From CAWAMR01 sp963783095 (GTDB taxonomy: Bacteria > Planctomycetota > Planctomycetia > Gemmatales > Gemmataceae), in assembly GCA_963783095.1 (NCBI GenBank), contig CAWAMR010000015.1, positions 148,338-212,337 on the forward strand: 64,000 nucleotides of DNA, in the 5' to 3' direction. A program made the translations under genes and the position numbers. Below, in pieces: positions 1 through 9,319 of this stretch. The notes beneath the pieces are model-generated. The model was not told the DNA's origin, did not search any database, and was given only the letters and a program-made list of their open reading frames with translations. Within the stretch, counting starts at the first letter, position 1; each line of letters opens with the position of its first letter.

Positions 1-643
1 CCGACTCGATATTCCCGAAGCGCAGACTCATACTCTTCAGGAGTGTTGACGTTTCGCAAAGTCTCAAGTTTCGGATCGGCTTCCCTCAATTCCGCCGCTT
101 CAACAACACGGGTCGGCACTTCTTCAAACAGATACACGGGACGCAGACGATTCGCTCCGAGTAGCGCACGATCACATCTCGGACCCCTACTCGATACACT
201 GCTGCGAGGGGGTGCTGATAGTCATCGACGTGTGGAACGCAAATAGCATTTTGGCCGAGCAATTCGATCATCCGTCGGACGAAAGCGGGCCGAACGAACG
301 GGGCATCGCAACTTGAGGCGTAAACGGCATCAGCCCTTTCCGACAGTGCCTTGATGCCTGCTAACAAGCCTTGCAACGGTCCACGGCCCTTTTCCTCATC
401 GCGGACAATCTGCACTTCGGAGGGCAACGCCGGCACATCCTGGTCCGGCGCAGCCACGACGACGACCGGTTCCATGGCCTCTCGCAAAAGTCGGACGATG
501 CGCGGCAACATCAGTTCGTTTCCAAACGGGAGCCAGGCTTTAGGCCGGCCCATGCGCCGACTTTGGCCTCCGCACAGCACAATACCGCCCACGCGGAGCG
601 GAAACAGATTCTGCTTTGATTCGCCAGTTCCGTCAACGAGCAT
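1..643 (-). CDS. mobA: Molybdenum cofactor guanylyltransferase (MobA), 3' end outside window, frameshifted
   Basis: MobA transfers GMP from GTP to molybdopterin to make the Mo-bis-MGD cofactor of molybdoenzymes in the cytoplasm. The N-terminal nucleotide-binding signature LCGGQSRRMGRPK lies at residues 23-35, GPLQGLLAG at 88-96 and the metal-binding CDAP at 112-115. I start at the ATG at 643 because AAGGAAG sits 8 nt upstream; a longer frame to 727 would translate the hairpin repeat at 661-714. Near base 165-175 the reading frame shifts: the first frame ends in an unrelated tail at base 86, while another frame continues family-like sequence (LRPVYLFEEVPTRVVEAAEL) to the window edge. It is transcribed away from the PfpI-like gene. 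fdhD, another molybdoenzyme maturation gene, lies at 47 kb. Confidence 0.88.
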
Positions 644-660
644 AGAATCAACTTCCTTGA

Positions 661-714
661 GTAGTTCCAAGCTGGTTTTCAACTTGGAACTTGGAACTTG
701 GAACTTGGAACTAC
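661..714. repeat. Heptamer-built hairpin between divergent genes
   Basis: Perfect 11-nt arms GTAGTTCCAAG (661-671) and CTTGGAACTAC (704-714). The right half is a tandem run of the 7-mer ACTTGGA (about four copies, 682-710), so several register-shifted stems are possible. It lies between the divergent starts of mobA and the PfpI gene, where their promoters should be. Similar heptamer hairpins occur at 13576 and 27962. Confidence 0.85.
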
Positions 715-729
715 ATTGCCGGATCAATC

Positions 730-1296
730 ATGAGCAAAGGAAAAATACTGTTGGTCATCGGCGATGCTGCCGAGGTTCTCGACACCATGTATCCGCTCTT
801 TCGCTTAAAAGAGGAAGATTATCAGGTTCTCGTCGCAGCGCCGGCGAAGCGGATTTATCATCTCGTTCAACACGATACTCATCCGGACTGGGACATCACC
901 ATCGAATCGCCTGGATACAAGCTGGCTGCTGATGTCGCCTTCAAGGAGATCAAACCGGAAGAGTATGTCGGCATGGTGATCTCAGGAGGCCGGGCACCGG
1001 AATACATTCGTTACGATACCGATTTGATGCGCGTGACGAAATACATCAATGAAAAACATCTCCCCATCGCCTCCGTTTGCCACGGCATCGAGATTCTCGC
1101 CGCAGCGGACATCATTCGCGGCAAGCAGGTGACAACCGTTCGCAAATGCCGTCTGGATGCGGAGTTTTCAGGCGGGATCTATGTGGACCAGGAAGTGGTC
1201 GTCAGCGACAATCTGGTAACGGCCCGGACCTGGCACGACAACTCGGCCTGGATGCGGGAATTTGTGAAAATGCTAAATTGTCGGGTGGTGAAATAA
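730..1296 (+). CDS. DJ-1/PfpI family protein
   Basis: This 188-residue single-domain protein belongs to the DJ-1/ThiJ/PfpI (class I glutamine amidotransferase-like) superfamily, whose members act as deglycases, chaperones or putative peptidases in the cytoplasm. The nucleophile-elbow cysteine is C117 in SVCHGIEIL, followed by the usual His; SGGRAPE at 85-91 forms the other side of the active site. Length is normal for the family. The ATG at 730 is preferred over an in-frame TTG at 691, because the intervening codons lie inside the hairpin repeat. No obvious Shine-Dalgarno is visible. The gene is complete, unlike most of its neighbours, and transcribed divergently from mobA. Its substrate cannot be told from sequence. 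Confidence 0.88.
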   Translation: MSKGKILLVIGDAAEVLDTMYPLFRLKEEDYQVLVAAPAKRIYHLVQHDTHPDWDITIESPGYKLAADVAFKEIKPEEYVGMVISGGRAPEYIRYDTDLMRVTKYINEKHLPIASVCHGIEILAAADIIRGKQVTTVRKCRLDAEFSGGIYVDQEVVVSDNLVTARTWHDNSAWMREFVKMLNCRVVK

Positions 1297-1932
1297 CCGA
1301 CGCTGGAGGTGGTTCTGCCAGCAGTGACCTGGCATGGGCAAGGGGCACCTGTCAGTGTTCGGCAGGATTTCTATAGATCTTCATCAAGGATCTTGAAGTG
1401 GTAAGAATCAGAAAGCCAGTGCCTAACCAAATGTCAATTCGATGCATCAACTCTGCTTTTACAACGATCTCAGGAGAATGAAGTCTTCTTTCGTCCTTGT
1501 CGTATACTTCCACTTAGCGAAGCCCCAGTCACCGATCCGCTGACACGAATCACCCGGTCGGATGAAGAGAGTGCATGTGGATTCTCGGCCTTTTTCTCTC
1601 GATCACTCATTTTATCTCCTTGCGGGCAATTCCGTCCCTATTACCTATTCTATCGCTCAGCAGCAACGCGAAATCCAGTTTTCTGAGCTTCCGCGCTTTC
1701 GACTGTGGCATTCACAGTTCGAACAACGTCATTCAAATATAATCCATCTGTCTCCTTTGTCGATTGAAGAAACCGTAATACTCCCGTTCACTTGCATTCT
1801 TTTCCCTCACAGTCTGAAAGCAGTTGCAAAAGCCCCAAATGGAGCGTCAATCCTTGCAGTTACGCCAATGGCGCGTATAGTCTTCCTCACTGGTAATCAT
1901 CCTCCATCTTTTCACACCGAGGACACTCTCCC
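1297..1932. other. Gene-free interval
   Basis: About 640 bp without a convincing gene. A + strand frame opens at 1562 and runs to 2356, but its sequence is unlike a protein upstream of 1930 and then overlaps the sugar isomerase in the wrong frame. I see no tRNA and no strong hairpin. The promoter of the isomerase gene presumably lies at its right end. Confidence 0.5.
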
Positions 1933-3108
1933 ATGGGTTGGCAACAAACGAAAAAGCACCGTAACGGCAAGGGTTCCTTTCACCAGATCGGCCTGGTTCG
2001 CGGGCAGTTCGGTGCCGTCGATTACAACGAATGGATCAAGTTTCTGCAGTCGGCCGGGTTCGATGGCTGGGAAGAAGCCAGCTGGGAACTCGATCTGCGC
2101 AGATGCGACACCGACGCCGGTGCCGCGGCGTATGCCAAGGAACGCGTCGATCTGGCCAGGGCACACGGCCTGGAAATCTTCACGGTTGCTTCGCATCTGC
2201 AAGGGCAGGTTCTCGGCGATGAGCCGAGCGCCAAGACGCTCAATTTCTGCAACAGCAAGGGCGAAGCCAGGCTCGCCTATAAAGCCTGGCGCTCAGCTGG
2301 ACACAATCCGCCGCGCACCAATCCGTATTACGTCCCCGATGAAGTGGGCAAATTGATTCACCTGGAAGCACAGCGCGATCTGCTGGCGTGCGTCCGCTTC
2401 GCCGGACACTTGAGCAAATTGCAGGATCGTATCGTGTCGCTTCCCGGCTTCGTCGGCTCGCCGGCGCAACTGTTGGAGCCACTGGTTCCTCTTCCCGCCG
2501 CTGCCAACCTCAATGGATGGGTTTCCGATTCCCGATGTTCGTGAGGTAAGTCTGGAACTGCTCGTCGAGCGCTTCAAGCCGGTCTGGGATCTCTGCCGAC
2601 AATACAGGATCACCTTCGACCTCGAGTGTCACCCCAGCGAACGCGCCATGGGCGATATCGAATCGGCGAGCGACTACATCACCTTCATGACCAAAGCGGG
2701 CTACGGTGATGTCGTCGGCTTCAACCTCGACGGCTCGCACATGGAATGGCAGAACGTCTCGGTGATCGAGTTCATCCGCGAATTCAAGGACTTCATTCAC
2801 TGCGCTCACGTCAAGGGCGTATGGGTGGCGCGGGAACATTGCCGGGCGGGCAGGCTGGGCGGACATCGCCCGATGGGCCACTGGGCCAACGGCTGGAACT
2901 TCGTCACCGCCGGTACAGCCGCGATGCCAACAGCCTGGAAGAGATTTTCATCGAACTCAACCGCGTCGGCTTTGACGGAGCGGTCAGCATCGAATGGGAA
3001 GACAACGATGCCGAGCAACATGCCGGAGCCAAGGCAGCGCTGGCAAACTGCCGGAAAGCCGATTTGCCCCCGAGCGGTATGAAACACGACGAGATGCTCA
3101 AAGGCTGA
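1933..3108 (+). CDS. Sugar phosphate isomerase/epimerase (TIM barrel), frameshifted
   Basis: This is an AP-endonuclease-2-type TIM-barrel protein (xylose isomerase-like family) of about 390 residues. Members isomerise or epimerise sugars or inositol derivatives using a divalent metal. Family-like segments are GFDGWEEASWELDL, NPYYVPDEVGKLIH, FDLECHPSERAMGDIESASD, GFNLDGSHMEWQNVSV (metal ligands expected here), FIHCAHVKGVWVA and FDGAVSIEWEDNDAEQHAGA. These segments sit in three successive frames. The first switch is close to 2469, where reading CAC rather than CAAC restores SPAHCWSHWFLFPPLP and joins the frames; the second lies near 2930. The protein sequence is otherwise undecayed, so I read this as one gene hit by single-base indels. 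The substrate is unknown. Confidence 0.85.
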
Positions 3109-3215
3109 TTGCTGCAATTTCCGCTGGCATTCCGCGCGAACTCCTGCTACATCTATTATGTCCACTCTATAACTCGCCAAGCCGGTTAACGGCATAATTG
3201 CGGAGGGTCTAGAAT

Positions 3216-3491
3216 ATGGCCCGGATGAGTCGGGAATTTTCCCTGGTCTTGCTCGGTTCCGGCATTCTCAGCGCCGGCTATTTTCTCTTCCAGGACAACG
3301 AGGAACTCGCTGCCAAGGAAGATGAACAAGTTCGTCAGCAGGTCGGCTCCTCCAACGGCCGGCACTCGCACGTTCCATTGATGTTCTTCTACCACGGCGG
3401 TTACTCTAGCGCACGCAGTTCACCTGCCCTGGGCGGCTCCGTCGCTTCGCGCGGCTTCGGTGGTATTGGACGGGTCTCCGCAGGAGGCTGA
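3216..3491 (+). CDS. Small membrane-anchored Gly/Ser-rich protein
   Basis: 91 residues. One N-terminal hydrophobic segment (about residues 7-26, FSLVLLGSGILSAGYFLF) is followed by an acidic stretch and a Gly/Ser-rich tail. GGAGGG lies 8-9 nt before the ATG at 3216. It ends 3 nt before the start of the glutathionylspermidine-synthase-like gene, which has its own GGAGG, so the two are surely co-transcribed. I do not recognise a named family. The layout suggests an inner-membrane or lipid-anchored accessory of the ligase encoded next; that is inference from position only. Confidence 0.72.
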   Translation: MARMSREFSLVLLGSGILSAGYFLFQDNEELAAKEDEQVRQQVGSSNGRHSHVPLMFFYHGGYSSARSSPALGGSVASRGFGGIGRVSAGG

Positions 3492-3494
3492 TCG

Positions 3495-4622
3495 ATGCAC
3501 CGGGTCACCCTCGATCCCCGCCCAAACTGGCAAAAGCGGGTCGAGGAATATGGGTTGATGTATCACACCCTGCGCGGCGAACCCTACTGGGATGAGTCGG
3601 CCGCCTATCTGCTTTCCAGTTACGAAGTCGATCAACTCGAACTCGCCACGCAAACTCTGCACCAGATGTGCCTCGATCTGGTGGATGAGGTCATCGACAA
3701 TCAGCAACTCGGCCTGTTCCTCATACCCCCGGAGTATCACGAATTTGTGAGCGCTTCATGGGAGGAAAAGCAGCCTTCGATTTACGGGCGCTTCGATCTT
3801 GCTTACGACGGCAGCAATGCACCCAAACTGTTGGAATACAACGCCGACACGCCGACGGCACTCGTTGAGGCAGCGGTAGCCCAGTGGGTTTGGTTAAAAG
3901 ATCTCGATGAGCGCGGCGATCAGTTCAACAGCATCCACGAACGGCTCATCGACGCCTGGAAATCGATGCGCAAGAGCGATCCCGCGCCGATCCACTTCGC
4001 TGCCCAGGAGAGCGTGGTCGAAGACTACATTACGGTCGAGTATTTGCGGGACACGGCAATGCAGGCCGGCTTTGAAACCCGTTACATTGATGTCGAGCAA
4101 ATCTGTTGGGACCGCGATCGGCGCATCTTCCTCGATCCATCCGGGACGCCTATTCGACAACTGTTCAAGTTATACCCCTGGGAATGGCTGGTTCACGAAG
4201 ACTTCGGCCCGAATTTGCTGACGGCACCGACCCATTACATCGAACCGCCGTGGAAGATGATCCTCAGTTGCAAGTCAATCCTCCCCCTCCTGTACGAACG
4301 GCATCCCGACTCACCTTACTTATTACCGGCGTCGTTCGATCCGATGGAAGGAAGTTTCGTCAAAAAGCCGATCCATGCCCGCGAGGGTGCCAACATCACA
4401 GTCTTCGTCAACGGATTTGAAAAGGCCTCGACGCCCGGCGTATACGGCGATGGGCCTTGGGTTTATCAGCAACTCGCACCGATGAAGCAACATCACGGAC
4501 GATACCCGGTCTTCGGAAGCTGGGTGGTAAACGGGGTCGCTTGCGGCGTCGGTATCCGAGAAGATGATTCCATCGTGACCGGAAACACCAGCCGATTCGT
4601 GCCACATCAAATGGTCGATTAA
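3495..4622 (+). CDS. Glutathionylspermidine synthase family ATP-grasp ligase
   Basis: 375 residues, intact. It matches the C-terminal synthase domain family (GSP_synth) of E. coli Gss/YgiC/YjfC. Those proteins form an amide or peptide bond using ATP, and only Gss is proven to make glutathionylspermidine; stand-alone homologs have unknown substrates. Recognisable stretches are YGRFDLAYDGSNAPKLLEYN early (substrate and Mg site), QLFKLYPWEWL, SCKSILPLLYERHPDSPYLL and FVKKPIHAREGANI (ATP-grasp lysine region), then PVFGSWVVNGVACGVGIRED. The start is set by GGAGG 7 nt upstream and by the 3-nt gap to the preceding small membrane protein. Its stop overlaps the start of cinA (TAATG), so the three genes form an operon. 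Confidence 0.9.
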   Translation: MHRVTLDPRPNWQKRVEEYGLMYHTLRGEPYWDESAAYLLSSYEVDQLELATQTLHQMCLDLVDEVIDNQQLGLFLIPPEYHEFVSASWEEKQPSIYGRFDLAYDGSNAPKLLEYNADTPTALVEAAVAQWVWLKDLDERGDQFNSIHERLIDAWKSMRKSDPAPIHFAAQESVVEDYITVEYLRDTAMQAGFETRYIDVEQICWDRDRRIFLDPSGTPIRQLFKLYPWEWLVHEDFGPNLLTAPTHYIEPPWKMILSCKSILPLLYERHPDSPYLLPASFDPMEGSFVKKPIHAREGANITVFVNGFEKASTPGVYGDGPWVYQQLAPMKQHHGRYPVFGSWVVNGVACGVGIREDDSIVTGNTSRFVPHQMVD

Positions 4623-5866
4623 TGAAAGCAGAAATCCTTTCCATCGGCAGCGAACTGACCAGCGGGCAAAATCTCGATACCAATTGTCAGTGGCTGAGCA
4701 GACGACTGGCCGAGATCGGCATTCCGGTTGGCTTTCATACTACCGTTGCCGATAATCTCGACGATAACATCTCTTGCTTTCAGATTGCCACGCAGCGCGC
4801 CGATTTGGTTATCGCAACGGGCGGACTGGGGCCGACTCAGGATGATCTTACCCGCGAAGTACTGGCAAAAGTCGCGGGAGTTGAACTGGTCGAAGATGCT
4901 TCCTCGCTCGAACAGATTCAACAGATGTTTGCCAAACGGGGACGGGTGATGCCGGAACGCAATCGCGTGCAGGCGCTCTTTCCCATTGGTGCGGAGGTGA
5001 TCCGGAACACTTGCGGCACAGCGCCTGGAATCTGGATGAAGCTTGGCAAATCGATCGTCGTTGCCATGCCGGGAGTGCCGTCGGAAATGTTTGTGATGTT
5101 CGCCGAACAGGTGCAGCCTCGCCTTGCGCTGATGGGTATCGGCGGCGGAGTGTTCATCCAGGCGCAAGATCAATACGTTCGGCGCAGGCGAATCGATGAT
5201 CGAGGAAAAACTGCTCGACGTGACCCGCCGAGGTAATGTCCCGGAGGTCGGCATCACCGTCAGCGATGCGACGATCTCGCTACGGATTCTCGCTCATGCG
5301 GCCTCGCTCGCGGAGGCCGAGCGCAAATCGCTCCGGTTGAAGAGACGATCCGCCAACGGCTCGGCGACCTGGTCTTTGGTGTGGAAGAAGAAGATTTGCA
5401 GCAAATCGTGGTCGGGTTACTCCAACAGAAGCAACTAACGATCGCGACGGCGGAAAGCATAACCGCGGGGTTGGTCGCCAATCGTATCGCCCAGGTTCCC
5501 GGAGCGAGCAACTGGCTAATGGGCGGCATTATCTCGTATACGAACGAGTGGAAGCACCATTTGCTTGGAGTTCCGGAAGCGATGCTGGCGCAACACGGCG
5601 CGGTGAGCGCTGAGGTGGCCAAGGCGATGGCGCAAGGCTGCCGGGAACGCTATCGAACCAATCTGGCAGTCAGCACAACGGGCCTGGCCGGCCCAGGAAC
5701 GGGCGGTGAGGACAAACCGGTAGGGACCGTTTTTGTGGGATTGGCGCATGATGGCGGAGTGGACGTGTTGCCCTATACCTGGGGCGGAACCCGGCTTGAG
5801 ATTCAGAGCCGAACGGCTAAGATGGCACTGAATATGGTGCGGTTACACCTGCTGAAGATAACCTGA
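4622..5866 (+). CDS. cinA: CinA-like protein (ADP-ribose pyrophosphatase/NMN deamidase), frameshifted
   Basis: CinA combines an N-terminal molybdopterin-binding-like pyrophosphatase domain with a C-terminal nicotinamide-nucleotide amidase (PncC) domain, acting in pyridine nucleotide salvage. The N domain shows EILSIGSELTSGQ at the start, ATGGLGPTQDDLTREV and VVAMPGVPSEM. The C domain shows TIATAESITAGLVANRIAQV and STTGLAGPGTGGEDKPVGTV. The gene occupies three frames: the first runs to about 5165, the second (RKINTFGAGESMIEEKLL) to about 5325, and the last (PVEETIRQRLGDLVFGVEEE) to the stop at 5866. Total length is typical of the family, about 415 residues, and both domains keep their motifs. 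The start overlaps the previous stop by 1 nt. A second pyridine-salvage gene, a nicotinamidase, is at 22.4 kb. Confidence 0.92.
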
Positions 5867-5893
5867 TCCGAAAAGCGATCGGAGGTCACGGCA

Positions 5894-6379
5894 ATGCAGA
5901 CATCTCTCGACATCCTGAACAACATCCAAGTCGCCTCTCCCTGTTCCGCAAGTTGGGACGACATGATCGGCGACGAGTTTAGCCGATTTTGCAATCAATG
6001 TGAGAAGAACGTCTACAATCTCTCCGCCTTGACTGCCGAAGCAGCAATCCAACTCGTGCGTGAGAAGGAAGGGAATCTCTGTGGCCGATTCTTCCGCCGG
6101 GCCGATGGGACATTGCTCACCGCCGATTGCCCTGTGGGTGTCAATCACCGAATCCCTCGCAAACACAAATGGGCTGTTCTCGCCGCATCCTTGTCGGGTT
6201 TGATGTTGATGGGGGGATGTGGAAAGCCATCCGGCGAGACAATGGGAAATATTTGCAGCGTTCAGGATTCGCCGCAGGCGGATCCGATTGAAGGCAAACG
6301 TGAGCTAGCACCGCCACCCCGCGAAGTGGTACCAGAAATTGGCCCTCCGCCGCGCGAGGTCGAATCAACCAAAAATTGA
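5894..6379 (+). CDS. RFCxxC-type membrane protein, paralog 1
   Basis: 161 residues with GGAGGT 8 nt upstream. The cytoplasmic part (1-90) has an ordered Cys set: PCSASWDDM (C17), RFCNQCEKNVYNLS (C33, C36), NLCGRFFRRADG (C63) and TADCPVG (C79). That looks like a small metal- or redox-binding module; I have met this RFCxxC...CPVG pattern in planctomycete hypotheticals but know no tested function. A hydrophobic helix follows at 93-109, ending MGGCG, which could be a lipobox-like site but follows 90 hydrophilic residues. The C-terminal tail is Pro-rich and repeats PPPREV. The next gene is a close duplicate. It is possibly co-transcribed with cinA, 28 nt upstream. Confidence 0.82.
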   Translation: MQTSLDILNNIQVASPCSASWDDMIGDEFSRFCNQCEKNVYNLSALTAEAAIQLVREKEGNLCGRFFRRADGTLLTADCPVGVNHRIPRKHKWAVLAASLSGLMLMGGCGKPSGETMGNICSVQDSPQADPIEGKRELAPPPREVVPEIGPPPREVESTKN

Positions 6380-6505
6380 ACGATCAGCGTACTCCTCGCG
6401 CTCCGCGTGACGAGTACAGCTATCCTTGCCGGAAAACGCCCCTTGGAAGGCATATCAGCTTCGAATAAGGATAGAATGATACGTCATCGCCCCAAGGAAT
6501 TGACC

Positions 6506-7054
6506 ATGAAGACCACTCTCGAAATCCTGAACAACGTCCAAGTCGCCTCTCCCTGTTCCGCAAGTTGGGACGACATGATCGGCGACGACTTCAGCCGATT
6601 CTGCAATCAATGCGACAAGAACGTCTACAATCTTTCCGCCTTGACTGCCGAAGCAGCAATACAACTCGTGCGTGAGAAGGAAGGAAATCTGTGCGGCCGA
6701 TTCTTCCGCCGGGCCGATGGGACATTACTCACAGCCGATTGCCCTGTCGGTGTCAATCACCGAATTCCTCGTAAACACAAATGGGCCGTGCTCGCCGCAT
6801 CCTTGGCCGGATTGCTGTCGTTGGGTGGTTGTGGAAGGATCGATGACTCGACCGGGTCATCCACGGAAAGCCCACCTGCCAAACAGGAGCTGACACCTGC
6901 TGTCAACGACACCAACAATAAGCCCGCGAACAGACGACCGGAATTCCTCGGGAAGCTTTGTCCGCCGGCTCTTGATTTGCCTCCGCGCGCCGGCGAACCG
7001 ATGCAAACGGAAGTCGGGCCTGTGCCGCGCGAAGCGGCACCCGGTAAGAATTGA
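6506..7054 (+). CDS. RFCxxC-type membrane protein, paralog 2
   Basis: 182 residues. It is almost identical to the preceding gene through the cysteine module and membrane helix (residues 1-108), including at DNA level over about 310 bp, then diverges completely: a longer Pro/Asn/Glu tail ends in VGPVPREAAPGKN. All five cysteines and the VYNLSALTAEAAIQLVREKE stretch are kept. The ATG at 6506 is chosen because AAGGAA precedes it by 7 nt and it matches the start of paralog 1; an in-frame ATG at 6407 lacks support. This is a recent tandem duplication with divergent outer tails, so the tail may set what each copy binds. Function unknown. Confidence 0.82.
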   Translation: MKTTLEILNNVQVASPCSASWDDMIGDDFSRFCNQCDKNVYNLSALTAEAAIQLVREKEGNLCGRFFRRADGTLLTADCPVGVNHRIPRKHKWAVLAASLAGLLSLGGCGRIDDSTGSSTESPPAKQELTPAVNDTNNKPANRRPEFLGKLCPPALDLPPRAGEPMQTEVGPVPREAAPGKN

Positions 7055-7084
7055 GCGAGAGTCGAGACCTTTCGAGTCCTGAAT

Positions 7085-9000
7085 TTGGAACCGAAACCCG
7101 AAACCGATCACTGGTTGCTCTTGTGGCCGAAAAGCGCTTTCTCTTGCTTGTCCTTCGCGACTTCCGTACTCACAGTTTTCGTGTTCATCTGCGATTGGCT
7201 GATTCCTGTGGAGGCCGGCGTCGCTTTGTTATATGTTGGCGCGGTGCTTTTATCGCTTGGATTTCCCTTGCGCTGGCAAACCTACCTTGTTGCTGCGGTT
7301 TGCAGTGCCCTGACTATCGTTCGCTGGCTCGTTGCCGATCCGGCAAACGAGGTCTGGTGGACTGGATTGAGCCGGGCAATCGCCGTTCTGTGCTTTGGCT
7401 GATTGCCGTTCTGGGGACTGCTATACGGTCTGGGGCGGAACAGTCGCTGGCGCATCTCAAACTCCGCGAGGAGGTTCGAGCACGCGAAATTGCGGAAAAG
7501 CGTTTGCACGAGCAAACATCTCTCTTGAATCTTGCACATGATGCCATCACCGTCCGCGATTTGGACGATCGAATCGTATTCTGGAACAAGGGTGCCGAGA
7601 AGATGTACGGGTGGACGACGGAAGAGGCACTCGGAAGGAATGCGGGCGAATTGATCTTTGCGGAGGGCGATGCCACATTTGCGGAAGCCCGTCGCAAGAT
7701 GCGGGAGGACGGCCAGTGGTTTGGCGTATTCCACCAGATTACCAAGGACGGACGGACCCTCATTGCGGAGACGCGCTGGACCCTGGTTCGCGACGAAGAG
7801 GGGGTTCCGAGTGCAGTCCTGGTGGTAAATACCGACATAACCGAAAAGAAACAACTTGAGACGCAAGTTCTGCGCACACAGCGGCTCGAGAGTATCGGGA
7901 TTCTCGCGGGAGGAATTGCGCACGACTTCAACAACCTTCTTACGCCGATTTTGATGGCCGTGAAACTCCTCCGCGAACCTCGTCCGGAACACGATCGACA
8001 AAAACTTCTCGCAACGCTCCAGGCCAGTGCCGAACGTGGGGCCGAAACGGTCAAGCAACTACTCGCGTTTGCAGGGGGAAGCGATGGCGAACGACGCGTG
8101 CTCGCTGTGCAAACCGTCGTCAAAGAAGTCCGGTCGATTCTCGAACACACCTTTTCCAAAAGCATTCTCATTCAGACGATGTTTTCCGACGAGCCGCACG
8201 AGGTTTTTGCGGACCCAACGCAGTTGTCCCAGGTGCTGATGAACTTGTGCGTGAATGCTCGAGATGCCATGCCCAGCGGAGGTACACTCACCATTTCCGT
8301 AGAGAACGTGGATTTGCCGTTCGAGTTTGTCCGAGCCTATGGGGATGCCGTGCCCGGGCGTTATGTGCGCATGAAAGTTTCGGATACGGGCGAAGGAATC
8401 GCACCCGAGACCATCGATCGCATTCTTGACCCGTTCTTTACGACCAAAGAACAGGGCAAAGGCACCGGGCTGGGACTTTCGACCGTTCTGGGCATCGTGA
8501 AAAGTCTTGGCGGCTTTCTGCGAATATCAAGCCAGCTAGGTATGGGCTCGCAATTCGAGGTATATCTACCAGCTCCGAAAATTCCCGAACGCAAGTTTGT
8601 GCAGCCTGAGTTGGCGGAGCTTCCGCCGGGCCGCCAAGAGTTGATTTTGGTAGTGGACGATGAAGCATTGATTCTGGGCACTGTGCGAGCAACTTTGGAA
8701 AAACACGGCTATCAGGTTATCACTGCCGGTAACGGGCGTGAAGCCGTGACCTTGTTCTCGCGTCATCAGAAAGAGATTCGAGCCATTTTCCTCGATATGA
8801 TGATGCCGGGCCTGGATGGTGCAGCGACCATGGCGGCATTGAGACATATCGATTCCACGGCCCCTATTCTGGCCACCAGCGGTTTGAGACTTACAGGCAA
8901 GATCGCTGAATCCGTCGCAACAGCCAAAGCAGGTTTCCTCGAAAAGCCATATTCAGATGAGGATCTATTAATTGCACTGCGAAGGACCTTGGACGGGTAA
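7085..9000 (+). CDS. Membrane PAS hybrid sensor histidine kinase with receiver, frameshifted
   Basis: This hybrid kinase has an N-terminal membrane part with about three hydrophobic helices (7130-7400, including LIPVEAGVALLYVGAVLLSL), then a coiled linker, a PAS domain (about 7530-7850, ending VVNTDITEKKQLE), a HisKA with phosphoacceptor GGIAHDFNNLLTP, a HATPase_c with NLCVNARDAMPSGG, VSDTGEGIAPE and GKGTGLGLSTVLGI, and a C-terminal receiver with LVVDDEA, FLDMMMPGLDG (phospho-Asp) and FLEKPYS. The membrane part and the PAS-kinase part are in different frames, with the switch near 7395. The start is uncertain; a TTG at 7085 gives the best membrane N-terminus. Such His-kinase/receiver proteins pass phosphate internally before an HPt or regulator; no dedicated partner is adjacent. 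Confidence 0.87.
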
Positions 9001-9319
9001 TTTTACCGTGCACGCTTAACTCACCATTGACGCAAAATTCGGATCATCATACCAAAACACTCGTACAATTTAATATGCGAAATAATTCCAGCGCCAGATG
9101 ACGGCTTCAACGGAACGAACGACTGCAACGTCTTTCTTGGTAACATTCTTTTCATCTTACAGGTGGATTTTCAGCGGCGATGGACAAATCAACCGATACG
9201 GATGATGTCGGCGACCGCGATTCGCAGGAGGTTGAATCATATCATGATAATATAATCTATTGGGTATTTAATCATATTCAGTCCTAATCAAAGTTGAGCC
9301 TGGTCGACTTAAATCGAAG
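9001..9319. other. AT-rich intergenic region
   Basis: About 320 bp, visibly richer in A/T than its flanks, between the kinase stop and the HEAT-repeat gene. It probably carries the HEAT gene promoter. A 35-codon frame at 9180-9287 is listed separately; I see no strong hairpin. Confidence 0.5.
9180..9287 (+). CDS. Possible small ORF (35 aa)
   Basis: ATG at 9180, stop TAA at 9285. An AGGTGG sequence lies about 14 nt upstream, which is far for a ribosome site. The product is acidic at the start (MDKSTDTDDVGDRDSQEV) and ends with aromatic residues; no family is recognised. It may be chance, because the region is AT-rich and stops are frequent around it. It lies 32 nt before the HEAT-repeat gene. 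Confidence 0.2.
   Translation: MDKSTDTDDVGDRDSQEVESYHDNIIYWVFNHIQS

Noticed and set aside
351..932. Long + strand frame over mobA
   Set aside because: It is the complement of mobA codons and its translation is unlike any protein; mobA on the minus strand has family motifs.
1562..2356. 264-codon + strand frame upstream of and over the sugar isomerase
   Set aside because: The first half is non-protein-like, and the second half lies in the wrong frame relative to recognisable isomerase sequence.
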